A DNA stretch of 30,587 bases, taken from contig JAQGDQ010001665.1 in NCBI GenBank assembly GCA_030141605.1, positions 1 through 30,587 of the forward strand. Direction: 5' to 3'. Source of the DNA: Tubiluchus corallicola. Lineage: Eukaryota; Priapulida; Priapulimorpha; Priapulimorphida; Tubiluchidae. Under the pieces are notes generated by a model. It saw only the letters and a program-made list of their open reading frames with translations. It was not told the origin of the DNA and made no database searches. The position numbers were made by a program, and so were the translations under genes. Below are positions 11,542-21,179 of the stretch, piece after piece. The first letter of the stretch is position 1; each line of letters begins with the position of its first letter.

Positions 11542-12300
11542 AATTTTAATGTAGTGTATACAAATTGCCAAGGACTAAATAATAAGTTAGAGTCATTGTA
11601 TGGAGTGATAAGGGAAAAAAGCCTAGTGTAATAGGAATTGTTGAAACCCATTTGGGGGAAGAAGAATTAGTGAAAATTGTAAGTTATAAAGTGTTTCAAC
11701 TGAATAGAAATAAGTATGGAGGGGGATATTATTGGCAATTGATAATGACTTAAAAAATGTAACAATAAAGGCTGACCAGTATAATAAAGTAGGAGAACAA
11801 TTATGGGTTGTAATGGATAATTCAAAAGTAAAATTGAGAGTAGGATTATTGTATGCACCTCAGGAAAGTAGGACAGATAAAGAAGAAATGAAGAAAATGT
11901 ATGAACAAATACGAAAGCAAGTACAAAAAGCAAAAAATGAAAACCAGAAGTGCTTGCTTATAGGTGACTTCAATGCAAAAGTAGGAAATATTATCAAAGG
12001 TAATAATGATGAAATAACTTGGGCAGGAAAAATGTTACTAAATCTGGTTAAAAAAGAAAATCTAGTAATATTAAATGCAACTGAAGAATGCTCAGGAATT
12101 TGGACAAGAGAAGAAGCTGGGACAAAATCTGTTATTGATTATATTATAATAAGTGCAAATGATGTAAATGCATATAGGTAGGTTTACACTTGTTGACGAA
12201 CAAAAACTGTATGGAGTGTACAGAGTGACTAGTAGTGGCGAGAAAAAAATTATATACACAGACCACAATACATTATATAGTGAATTTGATTGGGTTGAGA
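11542..12300 (+). pseudogene. APE-type endonuclease region of the retrotransposon
   Basis: Conserved blocks appear in the usual order: TNCQGLNNK near 11560, IGIVETHL (catalytic Glu) near 11640, YAPQ near 11850, LIGDFNAKVG (catalytic Asp and Asn) near 11965, SVIDYIIIS near 12135, and YTDHN near 12255 (the terminal Asp-His pair). These are the landmarks of the apurinic-like endonuclease that nicks the target in target-primed reverse transcription. Single-base frameshifts at the A run near 11615, the G run near 11720 and near 12178 split it into several frames. Catalytic residues remain recognisable, so decay is recent, but the copy is dead. Confidence 0.82.
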
Positions 12301-12484
12301 TTAGCAAAATGAAAAGACATAAAAGTGATGAGATAAAAAAATTAGTAGTGTCTAATAAAAATAAAATGAACAGATACAAAAATGAAACTGATGATCAAAT
12401 ATTTAGCAAAGTATGGAGCAGTAATAGATCAATTCAGAGCAAATATGATGGTTGGATTAATCAAGTTGCAGCAATAAGAGACAG

Positions 12485-13926
12485 GTGCCTTTCAGTAAAA
12501 GGAAACAAAAATATGGAAGTAAAATGTCAAGGAAGTTAGATAAAGAAAGACGTAAGTTAAAACATGAAATGAACGATGAAGAAGACTCTGAAAGGAAAAG
12601 AATGATTAAAATAAAAATTGAACTAACAGAAAACATGATGAGGAATGTGCAAAGGAAGGAACAAATAAATAGAATAAATAAAACTGTTAAGACAATTACA
12701 GTAAATGGAAAACTTAACCAGCAGTTGTTTTGGGAATTCAAAAAGTCGAGTATCGCAATCGCAAAAACCTTAACAGAAAATATACAGAAAACACAATATA
12801 TGAGAACAAACATGGCACGAAAGAAAAGGATTCCAGAATTACGTGAGTCACTAAGGAACGGAGAGGTTAAGGAAGCAGAGGAATACCAATATTTGGGAGA
12901 TTGGATTAATACAAAATGTAGTTATGAAATAATGTTGGGAAAACGAACCGGGAAAAATAAAATGATAATTAGTTACATCAATACAATAGGAGGTGAGCCG
13001 AAAGTGAGAGATTGCTCAATAGGGGTGAAACTAATGCAGTACAAGGTTCTCTCAGTGAGTGCAGTGCAAAATAGTTCCGAGACATGGTCAAATTTGACAA
13101 CAACTGATTGGGAGAAATTAGAAATGATTCAAGCAAATGCTCGACATTATTTAATCTTAGTGAATCAACGCCATACTGGGGATTAGTAACTGAAATACGC
13201 ATATGGCCTTCAAAACAAAGTGAATTATAGGAGATTGATGTTCTATCGGAATTTACTGATTAGTAAACCAAAGAGATTAGCATCAGAGGTACTCGAAATG
13301 CAAATAAACAGTGTACACAAAAGGTCATGGTATAGTGAAGTAGTTGAGGCTGCAAAAAATATACCACAGATGGTAATAAAGAAAGGGTGAAGGTCATGAA
13401 AAAGTCTGAATGGAAGAAAGAAATAAAGAATACGATTGAATGTTGTATAAAGAATGAATGTGCAGAAAAATGCAGGAGCAGCACTAAATTAAGATTTTTA
13501 AGGCATACCGAGTGGAAACGACAAAATTACATAGACATATGCAAGCCAGAAGAGGTTAAAGATATATTGAAACTGAGACTGAATATGATTAAAGTTAAAG
13601 AAAACTACAAGAATGAGTTTAAAGAATGAGAATAAGCCAGAAGAGGTTAAAGATATATTGAAAATAAGACTGAATATGATTAAAGTTAAAGAAAACTATA
13701 AGAACGAGTTTAAAGATTGGTTATTATGCCCAGTTTGTGGGGAAGATGATGACACTACTGAACATATGCTTAAATGTGACAGATATGGAGAATGGAAAAA
13801 AAATTGAACTCAGATATATTAATGAACAGTGAAAAAGGTTTGCTAGAAATTAGAAATCTAGTGAACGAATGCATGGAATACAGGATAAAGACAAATAAAG
13901 ACATTAAACTGGGAAAAGACAGCTAA
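12485..13926 (+). pseudogene. RT-flanking and C-terminal region of the retrotransposon, RT core deleted
   Basis: The frame from 12485 carries the region just before RT (NQQLFWEF near 12715) and then jumps to the end of RT (IQKTQYM near 12780, YLGDWIN near 12890), so motifs 0 to C of the polymerase are missing. The C-terminal part continues in broken frames to a zinc-knuckle-like C-x2-C-x8-H-x3-C near 13728-13775 and a TAA at 13924. Compared with the minus-strand copy, about 1.2 kb of RT is gone. A 91-bp tandem duplication at 13543-13724 adds another frameshift. Confidence 0.8.
13543..13724 (+). repeat. 91-bp tandem duplication inside the retrotransposon C-terminus
   Basis: The stretch beginning AAGCCAGAAGAGGTTAAAG at 13543 is repeated from 13634 with a few substitutions. 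Neither the unit B plus-strand fragment nor the minus-strand copy has the duplication, so it is specific to this copy. The period is 91 bp, so it shifts the reading frame. Confidence 0.88.
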
Positions 13927-14118
13927 AAGATCATCAGCGTTACAGAAAAATAGACCTACAAAAGTGCCCGCCTCTGACAGGTGGAGAGAGTCGAGTATCG
14001 CAATCGCAAAATAAACAAGGTTGTACCGGAAACATGCAGACAAATGTACAAAATTTTACCTAACACTTGAGAACCAAAAAAAAGAACACAACAGGTAAAC
14101 AATTTCAAACAAAGAATA

Positions 14119-14279
14119 GCGCTCATACATTTTGCAAAATTTGCAAAAACGGAAACTACATTATGGGAAATCAAAAAATGAGAAAGGAACACAGAAATTA
14201 AACCCACCAGGACCACTACAAACATCGAGGGACATAGTCAAATAAATTTCAAACACAGAAACAGATGGAGTGCTCTCAC
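14119..14279. repeat. Single copy of a repeat module (190-bp class) in unit A
   Basis: This module begins near GCTCATACATTTTGC and ends ACAGATGGAGTGCTCTCACC. It is present once here. In unit B it occurs one split copy plus one complete copy, at 21730-21808 with 24456-24572 and at 24573-24765. No coding frame is evident. Confidence 0.75.
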
Positions 14280-15648
14280 CACTTCATTCATTACATCATT
14301 CCATTCTGAAACACTAAATGTTTTCTTTATCAGACGATTCACTTCAAATTTTCAGATTATTTTTATTACTTTTTTCTTTTACAGTGTGGCAAAATATAAC
14401 AAGCCCTGCTTTTTGATTGCCCACAAAACATATTTACATTTGTATATAGGTGAACAGTGTGTATTTGTATTATGAAACTATTGTAAATGTGTAATGTGAA
14501 ATAAATAACTTATGAGAGTATGGTGAGAGCCAAGTGCACTTTTGCAATTCTAGTACAAACACAATGACCGGCACACACCACTTGAAGAACTTGCCAAGTC
14601 GTTCACACTTGTTAGTTCACTTTCAGAGGGGAATCTCTACGATAATCTCTCATTATTATCTTAGGTGCTTCTGTTATGTAACTGTTGGGCATGGAGTAGG
14701 GCACTAACAGAAGTAGAGCAATAGGTGCACATGGGCTAGCTCAAATAGGATGCGTAGTAGATGGGGTAGCCCAAGTATATCGGCTAATTCGGTTTGCAAT
14801 GAATAGTAAAATAATGGTATTTCTTAAAGAAAAACGAGATGATTCTGTAAACATTAGTTCAGAATAAAGAATGCTTTAAAATATTGAAAATTAAAATAGC
14901 TTTTTTAAATCAGAGTTTAGATTAAATAGTAATTACCTCGGATCCTCAAATTTTGTTAAACACTCAAAGTTACGCACGGCTCAGTGAATCTACTAAGATT
15001 GGCAGCGGTGCAATTTTGTCACATGCGCATTGCCGACAAATAGAAGGCAGTACAGTGATAACCTTGATCATGAACTGCAGTGTTAGTTTTTCATGTCATA
15101 TGATGTAGAGCCCATTTTCATGACATCACGCATTTAAGCCGTAACACTTATGCAAATGTACTTGAAATGCAAGGGAAGACGCCTGTCATTGCACAAACTG
15201 TGGTTAGTTTCTGACATAAGCAATAGCTGTGTTCGGTTGCCTTAATTAATTAATTTTCTAAGCTAATTATTCAAATATAAGGAACAATTGTTAACTTTTA
15301 TAGGCAGGAAAATGTATAATTTGGACAGTAAATTAAAATGAGATTGAGTCTAAACAATCGTCCGATTTTCCCTTAAAGTATATCTTTATTGACAAACAAA
15401 AGACAGCTATTCTAGTTTATTTAACCAAATTCAAAGTTTGTAAATGTCGCTAAAATATAACACGAGTAAAAATATTCAACACGAGCATGTTAGAGGGCAG
15501 CTGCATCTGAGAGGGCCCATAATTTCATTAGCCTAGGGACCCTAAGAGGTCATAACACAGCCCTGATTACCAGGTGCATCTTAGGTGTGTGGATCAAGTC
15601 GGTACGGATTTCCTTTGCAACAGTTGTAAAGCAAAGCCGTGGAAATAC
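14280..15648. other. Noncoding right flank of unit A
   Basis: No gene was seen. It matches 24770-26048 of unit B throughout with scattered changes. Near its end (15522-15565) the sequence ending AGCCCTG reads on the minus strand CAGGGCTGTGTTATGACC, resembling a hAT-type terminal repeat; no partner end was found. The last 80 bp before the 24-bp repeats are shared with 25970-26048. Confidence 0.6.
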
Positions 15649-15720
15649 GTGTTGACAGTCATGTACGAACACGTGTTGACAGTCGTGTACAGATATGTGT
15701 TAACAGTCGTGTACAGATTT
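15649..15720. repeat. 24-bp minisatellite, block 2 (3 copies)
   Basis: Three units start at 15649, 15673 and 15697, matching the repeats of blocks 1 and 3. To the left is the right flank of unit A; to the right is the sequence that also follows block 1. The block therefore marks the junction between the two units. Confidence 0.95.
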
Positions 15721-16037
15721 GTTAATTGATACTTGTGAATAAATATTAACTATGAAAAGTCAAAAGAAAATGTGTGATGCATTTGAAAAACATTGATGGC
15801 TCATTGCTTAACAAAAGCGTCTGTAGCTTTTACTTGATAAATGAATCTGGTTTGGCTTCAAGTTTTAGTTCATGGTTTTTAACACGTTCACTTTTTGGAT
15901 ATTGTTGTAATAGTTAAAATAAGAAGTGTGTAATACACGTTTAATCTATATAGCTTGAGATGTACCATCTCTGTTGCCAAGGTCGGAACATGTTTTTATA
16001 TACTAATGCCACTGCTTTCTCAAGTCGTCAAATCCAA
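15721..16037. other. Noncoding block shared with unit A (7061-7390)
   Basis: No gene. The sequence beginning TTAATTGATACTTGTGAAT and running through GTACCATCTCTGTTGCCAA aligns with unit A to AATCCAA at 16037, where the match breaks off. Confidence 0.8.
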
Positions 16038-17247
16038 GCTGTTTTGCAACATTTGCAAATGGCTACTGTAGATGGCAGCAGCATTGTAGTGAACAGTGGC
16101 TCTATGCATGCTGTTTTATTATAATCTCTTCCATTTGTAAACATGATTTAAACTCTCAGTTAAAGCAAGTGAACCACAAGCGTTATAACTGTATCTGGGT
16201 TCTTGTAAAATCCGAAGTTTAAATCTGGAAATTCATATTTTTATGTTAATTAATTAAAACTTGGTCATAATAAAAATAAATTATAATTGTGCATATAAAA
16301 AAAATTCTGTCCTTTTTTGTTTGAAAATCGAGGTTGAAACCCAAAGACTTAATTACTTATTTTGTTTACAATTTTGTCGTGAAGGACTTATGATTTTAAT
16401 TTTATTCCTAGTGGCGGCTTGTGTATATGTACTGTGGAACTACAGCACCCCCTGGTTTCACTCAATGTTATCGACAATATTCAATATAATAAGTCTCTTT
16501 TCTTTAGTTGTTTCTTTATACTTCTACGGATTCAGAGCACATGAGGGTAGTACTGTTTGCTTCACAGTCCAGCACAGTAGTGTTTGGCAGGTGTGTGCAT
16601 GTGGCCACGCACACATATCTGAGCCCAGGTAGAGAAAAGTACTGTCCCTCACGCAGTTTGTTGTCAGGTGTCTCGTACTTTAAAAGTCGTGTACCGACAT
16701 ACTCTCGAACTACGACAATTTAGGCTATTCGTAAGCAAAATTTTTTTTGCTTAGGATTTTATCAAGTTTATGTATAAACTTTCACGTTCGTTTGTTTAAA
16801 ATATAAATTACAACATAAAATTTACATATGTTTGTTTTGTTTTACCCAGTATTAGAACAACAACAAAAAAATTTCTGAAGCAGCCCCCCCTCCCACTAAG
16901 TTTAGCGAGCCGCCATTGTTCCCATGGTTGATTCCGACAATGCGTTACAGAAACAACAAAATGTATTATACACAGCACTGATATATAACACTTTTATGAC
17001 GTCACATTTTATGTTAAAAATTATTTATTTATTGAACGAGTTAAAAAACCATTTTATGTTACACAAAATTTGCACACATAAGTATAAAAATACATCAAAT
17101 TATAATAAAAGTTTTCAAGAAAAGGAAAGGATGAAGTTAAAACTTTTATTTTCCTTCCCTTTTTAGTTGTCATTATTCTATCCAAATCTAATTTTTTTAT
17201 CATATTGTCTGTGATTATAGAGTATACATTATATTACACATTACATG
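16038..17247. other. 1.2-kb segment present only in unit B
   Basis: Unit A reads AATCCAATACATCAC without interruption, whereas unit B has about 1,210 bp between AATCCAA (16037) and TACATCAC (17248). No target duplication is clear at the ends. It contains a hAT-like element (16409-16918). The frames inside (16261-16632, 16508-16723, 16924-17166) cross element ends or AT-rich runs, resemble nothing known to me, and are not called as genes. It could instead be ancestral sequence deleted from unit A. Confidence 0.75.
16409..16918. mobile_element. Non-autonomous hAT-like element (about 510 bp)
   Basis: The left end reads TAGTGGCGGCTTGTG and the right end, on the minus strand, CAATGGCGGCTCGCTAAAC followed by a G-rich run. 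Both match the CAGTGGCGGCT-type terminal repeat known from hAT elements. A G/C-rich run also sits inside the left end (CACCCCCTGG on the plus strand). No transposase frame is present. Flanking 8-mers (TTTATTCC and TTCCCATG) do not match, so the expected 8-bp duplication is not confirmed. Confidence 0.5.
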
Positions 17248-18749
17248 TACATCACACTAACATGCGCACGCACACACACGAGCACACATTAAATGGTATA
17301 AAAATACACTACACTATATCACATATATTAAACTAAATAATACACATTAAATTATATTTTACTTTTAAAATGGTTTTATATCGAAACTCACAAATTACAA
17401 CATACAATAAAGCTACATCTAAAATTACATATTATACTAAAAACTTATTACAGTACTTTTTGAAACTGTTCACTATTACAGTGTATAGACAATTTTCTGT
17501 AGGACAGTATTTATAATAGAAGCTTTAATTTAGTTTACAATATACAGGTCAACAAAATAACAGACAGATTTGCATCAATTTTGCACCCAAGTGTGTCCTA
17601 TGGATATATGCACTCAACCTTGGATATAAGGGACACCTCCGGAAAAAATCGTCCCTTACATCACATGTCCTTTATAGCCGAAGTTGAGTCAGACCGAAGG
17701 CGTATCTAGACCTGTACTTTTACCCACATTTTTATGGATTATTGCTACACATTCAGTGCAAACGGTATGTAGGAAGCTCCTTCAGTGATGCAAGATGTAT
17801 GCTCTGTATTTTTTTTTTTTACATTATGCTTGCGTTATAAAGTAAATTTCAGTTGCCATTGTTATTATGTTTCTGATGTCAGATTTTTATTTCAGTTCTT
17901 GTTTCAGTCCTTATTTCAGTTATCTTCAGTTTGATTTTTTTATTATTATTATTATGCACTTATTATTACTGTGTATGAATTGTACTAACACATTATAAGC
18001 ATATCATTATCAATTTTATGTCATTCCTAACAATTCAGTTTTTATTATAAGCAGTACTAACACTAATACACTGTAGCATAGCGCCTTTAAAAAATGTTCA
18101 TCACTAACCAAAGGGCAGCTGACTAGATGACCAATTGGTCTTTCGCTGCCCTTTCTTCACATTTTTGTTGCTAAATTAATTGTATTGTAACTGTGTGTGT
18201 TAAAAGATAAATAAAAGATTATTATTATTATTATTATTATTATATGTGACTGCGGAAACTGAGTTGTTCAAAGGCCGAGTTTGCGAAAAATTGAGATTAA
18301 AAATCGAGCAATTTAGCTTTGATCATAGGGTCCCTTATATGAGAGGTAATTTACCTGGGTTTCTATTATGCAGGGCCTGAAGATATCGTCCCTTAAATGT
18401 AAAAGTACCTTATATACGAGGATTTTTAATTAAATAAAACGTTACGAAAAATCGGGATATGTATTTGTGGTCCCTTATAAGCAAGTACCTTATACCTATT
18501 TTACAAACACTACTGCTTTAGCAAATGAATATTTTTCTAGTTAAAATAAATACTCCTGTTTTTCCAACTCTAACTTCATAAATTGAACCTAAACTGCAAT
18601 GTTGGTTGGTTGTTCATCAGTCAGTGGATAAGTCAGCGAGCCAGCCAGTTGGTTAATCAAGCAATCTGCCGTAAGTCACTCCATTAACCAGTTAGTTCGC
18701 TAATTAGTAATCATTTATTTTTTCTTTGTATCGCCCTTTGTTTATTTGC
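17248..18749. other. Noncoding left part of unit B
   Basis: No gene. It is homologous to 7391-8490 of unit A, including the CA-rich run and the CTTATA-motif cluster, and is interrupted by the insertion at 17802-18242. An AATAAA on the minus strand (18741-18746) lies 4 nt past the stop of the 18-finger ORF and could serve as its polyadenylation signal. Confidence 0.7.
17802..18242 (+). mobile_element. Short insertion with hairpin and (ATT)n tail; SINE or LINE 3' end
   Basis: Unit A reads GATGTATGTGACTGCGG across this point. Unit B has 441 bp inserted with TATG at both sides (17798-17801 and 18243-18246). The insert ends in about eight ATT repeats after AATAAAAG. It contains a hairpin (AAAGGGCAG paired with CTGCCCTTT, 18110-18153) around the palindrome GACCAATTGGTC. 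Hairpin plus short tandem tail is typical of the 3' end of non-LTR elements and the SINEs that share it. A 5' truncated LINE or a SINE are both possible. No coding frame. Confidence 0.65.
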
Positions 18750-20315
18750 TCAAAGTAATACGGGTTTCAATCCAGTATGAGTGTTCATGTGCGTGAGAAG
18801 ACTACCTTGCGCAGAAAATGATTTGTCACATAAGTCACATTTGTAGGGTTTCATTCCAGTATGAATGTTCATGTGCCTGAGAAGACTACCTCGCACTGAA
18901 AATGATTTGTCACATAAGTCACATTTGTAGGGTTTCATTCCAGTGTGAGTGTTCATGTGCCTGAGAAGACTACCTCGATGAGAAAATGATTTGTCACATA
19001 AGTGACATTTGTGGGATTTCATTGCAGTATGAATGTTCATGTGCCTGAGAAGACTACCTCGCACTGAAAATGATTTGTCACATAAATCACATTTGTGGGG
19101 TTTCATTCCAGTATGAATGTTCATGTGACTGAGAAGACTACCTCGCTCAGAAAATGATTTGTCACATAAGTCACATTTGTGGGGTTTCATTCCAGTATGT
19201 GTGTTCATGTGCCTGAAAAGACTACCTCGCTGAGAAAATGACTTGTCACATAAGTCACATTCATGGGGTTTCAATCCAGTATGAGTGTTCATGTGCGTGA
19301 GAAGATTACCTCGCTTAGAAAATGATTTGTCACACAAGTCACATCTGTAGGGTTTCAATCCAGTATGAGTGTTCTTGTGAATGAGAAGATTACTTCGTGC
19401 AGAAAATGCTTTGTCACACAAGTCACATCTGTAGGGTTTCAATCCAGTATGAGTGTTGATGTGCATGAGAAGACTACTTCGTGCAGAAAATGATTTGTCA
19501 CACAAGTAACATTTGTTGGGTTTCAATCCAGTATGAATGTTCATGTGACTGAGAAGATTACTACGGACCGAAAATGATTTGTCACATAAGTCACATCTGT
19601 GGGGTTTCAATCCAGTATGAGTGTTCATATGCGTGAGAAGACTACCTCGCTGAGCAAATGATTTGTCACATACGTCACATTTGTGGGGTTTCATTCCAGT
19701 ATGAGTGTTCATGTGCGTGAGAAGACTACCTTGCTCAGAAAATGATTTGTCACATAAGTAACATTTGTGGGGTTTAAATCCAGTATGAGTGTTCATGTGC
19801 CTGAGAAGATGACCTAGTAGAGAAAATGATTTGTCACATAAGTCACATTTGTGGGGTTTCATTCCAGTATGAGTGTTCATGTGCCTGAGAAGATGACCTC
19901 GTAGAGAAAATGATTTGTCACATAAGTCACATTTGTGGGGTTTCATCCCAGTATGAATGTTCATGTGCTTGAGAAGACTACCTCGCTGAGAAAATGATTT
20001 GTCACATAAGTCACATTTGTGGGGTTTCATTCCAGTGTGAGTTTTCATGTGCTTGAGCAGATCACCATGCTGAGCAAATGGTTTATCACATACGGCACAT
20101 TTGTGGGGTTTCATTCCAGTATGAGTGTTCATGTGCCTGAGAAGACTACCTCGCTCAGAAAATGATTTGTCACATACGTCACATCTGTGGGGTTTCAGTC
20201 CAGTATGAGTGTTCATGTGCCTGAGAAGATTACCTCGCGCAGAAAATGATTTGTCACACAAGTCACATTTGTGGGGTTTCATGCCTGTGTAATGTTCAGG
20301 TTTCTTACAAAGCAT
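18750..20315 (-). CDS. Poly-C2H2 zinc-finger protein, 18 fingers (unit B copy)
   Basis: The 521-residue frame has an 11-residue lead (MLCKKPEHYTG), 18 fingers of 28 residues and six further residues. Every finger is C-x2-C-x12-H-x3-H with all ligands intact. Helix residues -1,2,3,6 are AGNR, EGSR, QGDK, QGSK, LGHR, LGHR, EGST, QGST, VSNS, ASSM, ASNI, KGNT, QGSR, EGSS, VGSR, HGSR, VGSR, AGST. A nuclear DNA-binding role is inferred; no effector domain is seen. The ATG at 20315 is the first after the candidate splice site at 20454, with an in-frame TGA two codons before it. The C-terminus breaks off after the linker of a would-be 19th finger, where a deletion joins it to downstream sequence. It is paralogous to the 15-finger gene, but the fingers are not in matching order. 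Confidence 0.87.
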   Translation of the reverse strand: MLCKKPEHYTGMKPHKCDLCDKSFSARGNLLRHMNTHTGLKPHRCDVCDKSFSERGSLLRHMNTHTGMKPHKCAVCDKPFAQHGDLLKHMKTHTGMKPHKCDLCDKSFSQRGSLLKHMNIHTGMKPHKCDLCDKSFSLRGHLLRHMNTHTGMKPHKCDLCDKSFSLLGHLLRHMNTHTGFKPHKCYLCDKSFSEQGSLLTHMNTHTGMKPHKCDVCDKSFAQRGSLLTHMNTHTGLKPHRCDLCDKSFSVRSNLLSHMNIHTGLKPNKCYLCDKSFSARSSLLMHINTHTGLKPYRCDLCDKAFSARSNLLIHKNTHTGLKPYRCDLCDKSFSKRGNLLTHMNTHTGLKPHECDLCDKSFSQRGSLFRHMNTHTGMKPHKCDLCDKSFSERGSLLSHMNIHTGMKPHKCDLCDKSFSVRGSLLRHMNIHTAMKSHKCHLCDKSFSHRGSLLRHMNTHTGMKPYKCDLCDKSFSVRGSLLRHMNIHTGMKPYKCDLCDKSFSAQGSLLTHMNTHTGLKPVLL

Positions 20316-20449
20316 GCTTCAATAGCAAAGATATTTCTTGTACTGACCACAGCTGCAAGCTCTAAGTACGTTTATCCACAACTGCCGACACTCGGTTTCC
20401 TAAGATTGTAGATCACAGTTGCGAGACTCCAATTCGCGTGCAGGAGGCA

Positions 20450-20475
20450 ACAACTATATTGAAAAGAAATCAAAA
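20450..20475 (-). promoter_or_regulatory. Candidate 3' splice site upstream of the 18-finger ORF
   Basis: On the minus strand a pyrimidine-rich tract (GATTTCTTTTCAATATAG) ends in AG at 20455-20454, so an exon could begin at 20453 and carry about 138 nt of leader before the ATG. The site is conserved in unit A. No upstream exon was found. Confidence 0.35.
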
Positions 20476-20526
20476 ATAAAATTTACAGTTAATAATGCAG
20501 CATCCATATTGAGCGCGTTATTATTA

Positions 20527-21096
20527 CAGTAAACTCGGCATAACTCATGATCAAACAACTAAAATTTTTGCCTAACTCAAAGAATTTCAGCCAAAAGGAT
20601 GAAATCCTTTGTTTTTCCTGCAAAAAACATCAACTAACTCAGTTTTTTGCCTAGCTCAAATAAAAAATTATGGTCCATTTAATAAAAAAACAGGTAAACT
20701 TACTTCTCCTAACTAAAAAATGCAATTTATAATCTAGAAAAAAATGAAAAAGTTTTGTACAACTCAAAAACAGTATCGTCTTCCTGGAAAATTCTGATGT
20801 CTTACAAGTCGTGCCCGCATCCCCCCCAATTATTTTCTCCGGGATAGATCTTTGCGTGTTGTGTATGTGTCCTCTTGCAACATAAAAAATCATGTTTCAC
20901 TACATAATTTGCTATTTTTTATATAACTGTCATCAAATCTCGTCCTTTATGTCTAGAAGGGTCGACTTTCTGTCTTCTAGTTAGCTCGACATCTGGAGGA
21001 GAGGTTTAGAGTTTCTATGCTGGAAAATGGTCGACATCTCCAAACTCAAAAAGTTTATTTCAGTCCGTTTAAATTTGAGTGATGCAGATTTTACTG
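20527..21096. mobile_element. Non-autonomous pogo/Tigger-like element (570 bp), unit B
   Basis: It starts CAGTAAACTCGGCATAACTC after TA (20525-20526) and ends GATGCAGATTTTACTG before TA (21097-21098). These are inverted terminal repeats with an intact TA duplication. It is the ortholog of 10289-10834, with small internal indels. No transposase frame is visible. Confidence 0.75.
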
Positions 21097-21179
21097 TATA
21101 ACTATGCAACAGGTTTTAAGTCAAAAACTCAATCTAGAAACTTTGTCTCTACTGATCCTCAAGCAAATTGCACTAATAA

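Larger units (their letters stand above)
11227..14011 (+). mobile_element. Defective non-LTR retrotransposon, plus strand (unit A)
   Basis: In order: a short CCCH-finger frame (11227-11329), an APE-type endonuclease region (about 11542-12300), a lysine-rich linker (12300-12740), a junction where the reverse-transcriptase core is missing (about 12745-12775), then the end of the RT and the C-terminal region to a TAA at 13924. A short 3' untranslated tail ends in GTCGAGTATCGCAATCGCAA (13990-14009). Stops and frameshifts break the reading throughout, so this copy cannot encode a working protein. The tail ends in a short tandem ATCGCA rather than poly(A). The clade is uncertain. A second, complementary defective copy lies at 21809-24455 on the other strand. 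Confidence 0.85.
6845..15648. repeat. Tandem segmental duplication, unit A
   Basis: This is the first of two directly repeated units. From the end of the 24-bp block, long stretches match unit B in the same order: 7061-7390 with 15721-16037; 7391-7950 with 17248-17801; 7953-8490 with 18243-18750; the zinc-finger ORF and its upstream region 8800-10920 with 18765-21180; the retrotransposon 3' part 13480-14280 with 21180-21800; and 14280-15648 with 24770-26048. Differences by eye are scattered substitutions and small indels, plus the large insertions and deletions listed separately. The unit ends at the second 24-bp block. Confidence 0.92.

Noticed and set aside
13960-14011. Self-cleaving ribozyme or structured RNA at the retrotransposon end
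   Set aside because: The conserved tail is explained as the element terminus; no catalytic core or consistent paired structure was seen.
11667-14225. Minus-strand frames across the unit A retrotransposon
   Set aside because: They are hydrophobic shadows of A-rich plus-strand coding sequence whose endonuclease and RT motifs are clear.
16261-16632. 123-codon frame with a hydrophobic segment (possible membrane protein)
   Set aside because: It crosses the left end of the hAT-like element at 16409 and half of it is terminal-repeat sequence, so it is not a conserved gene.
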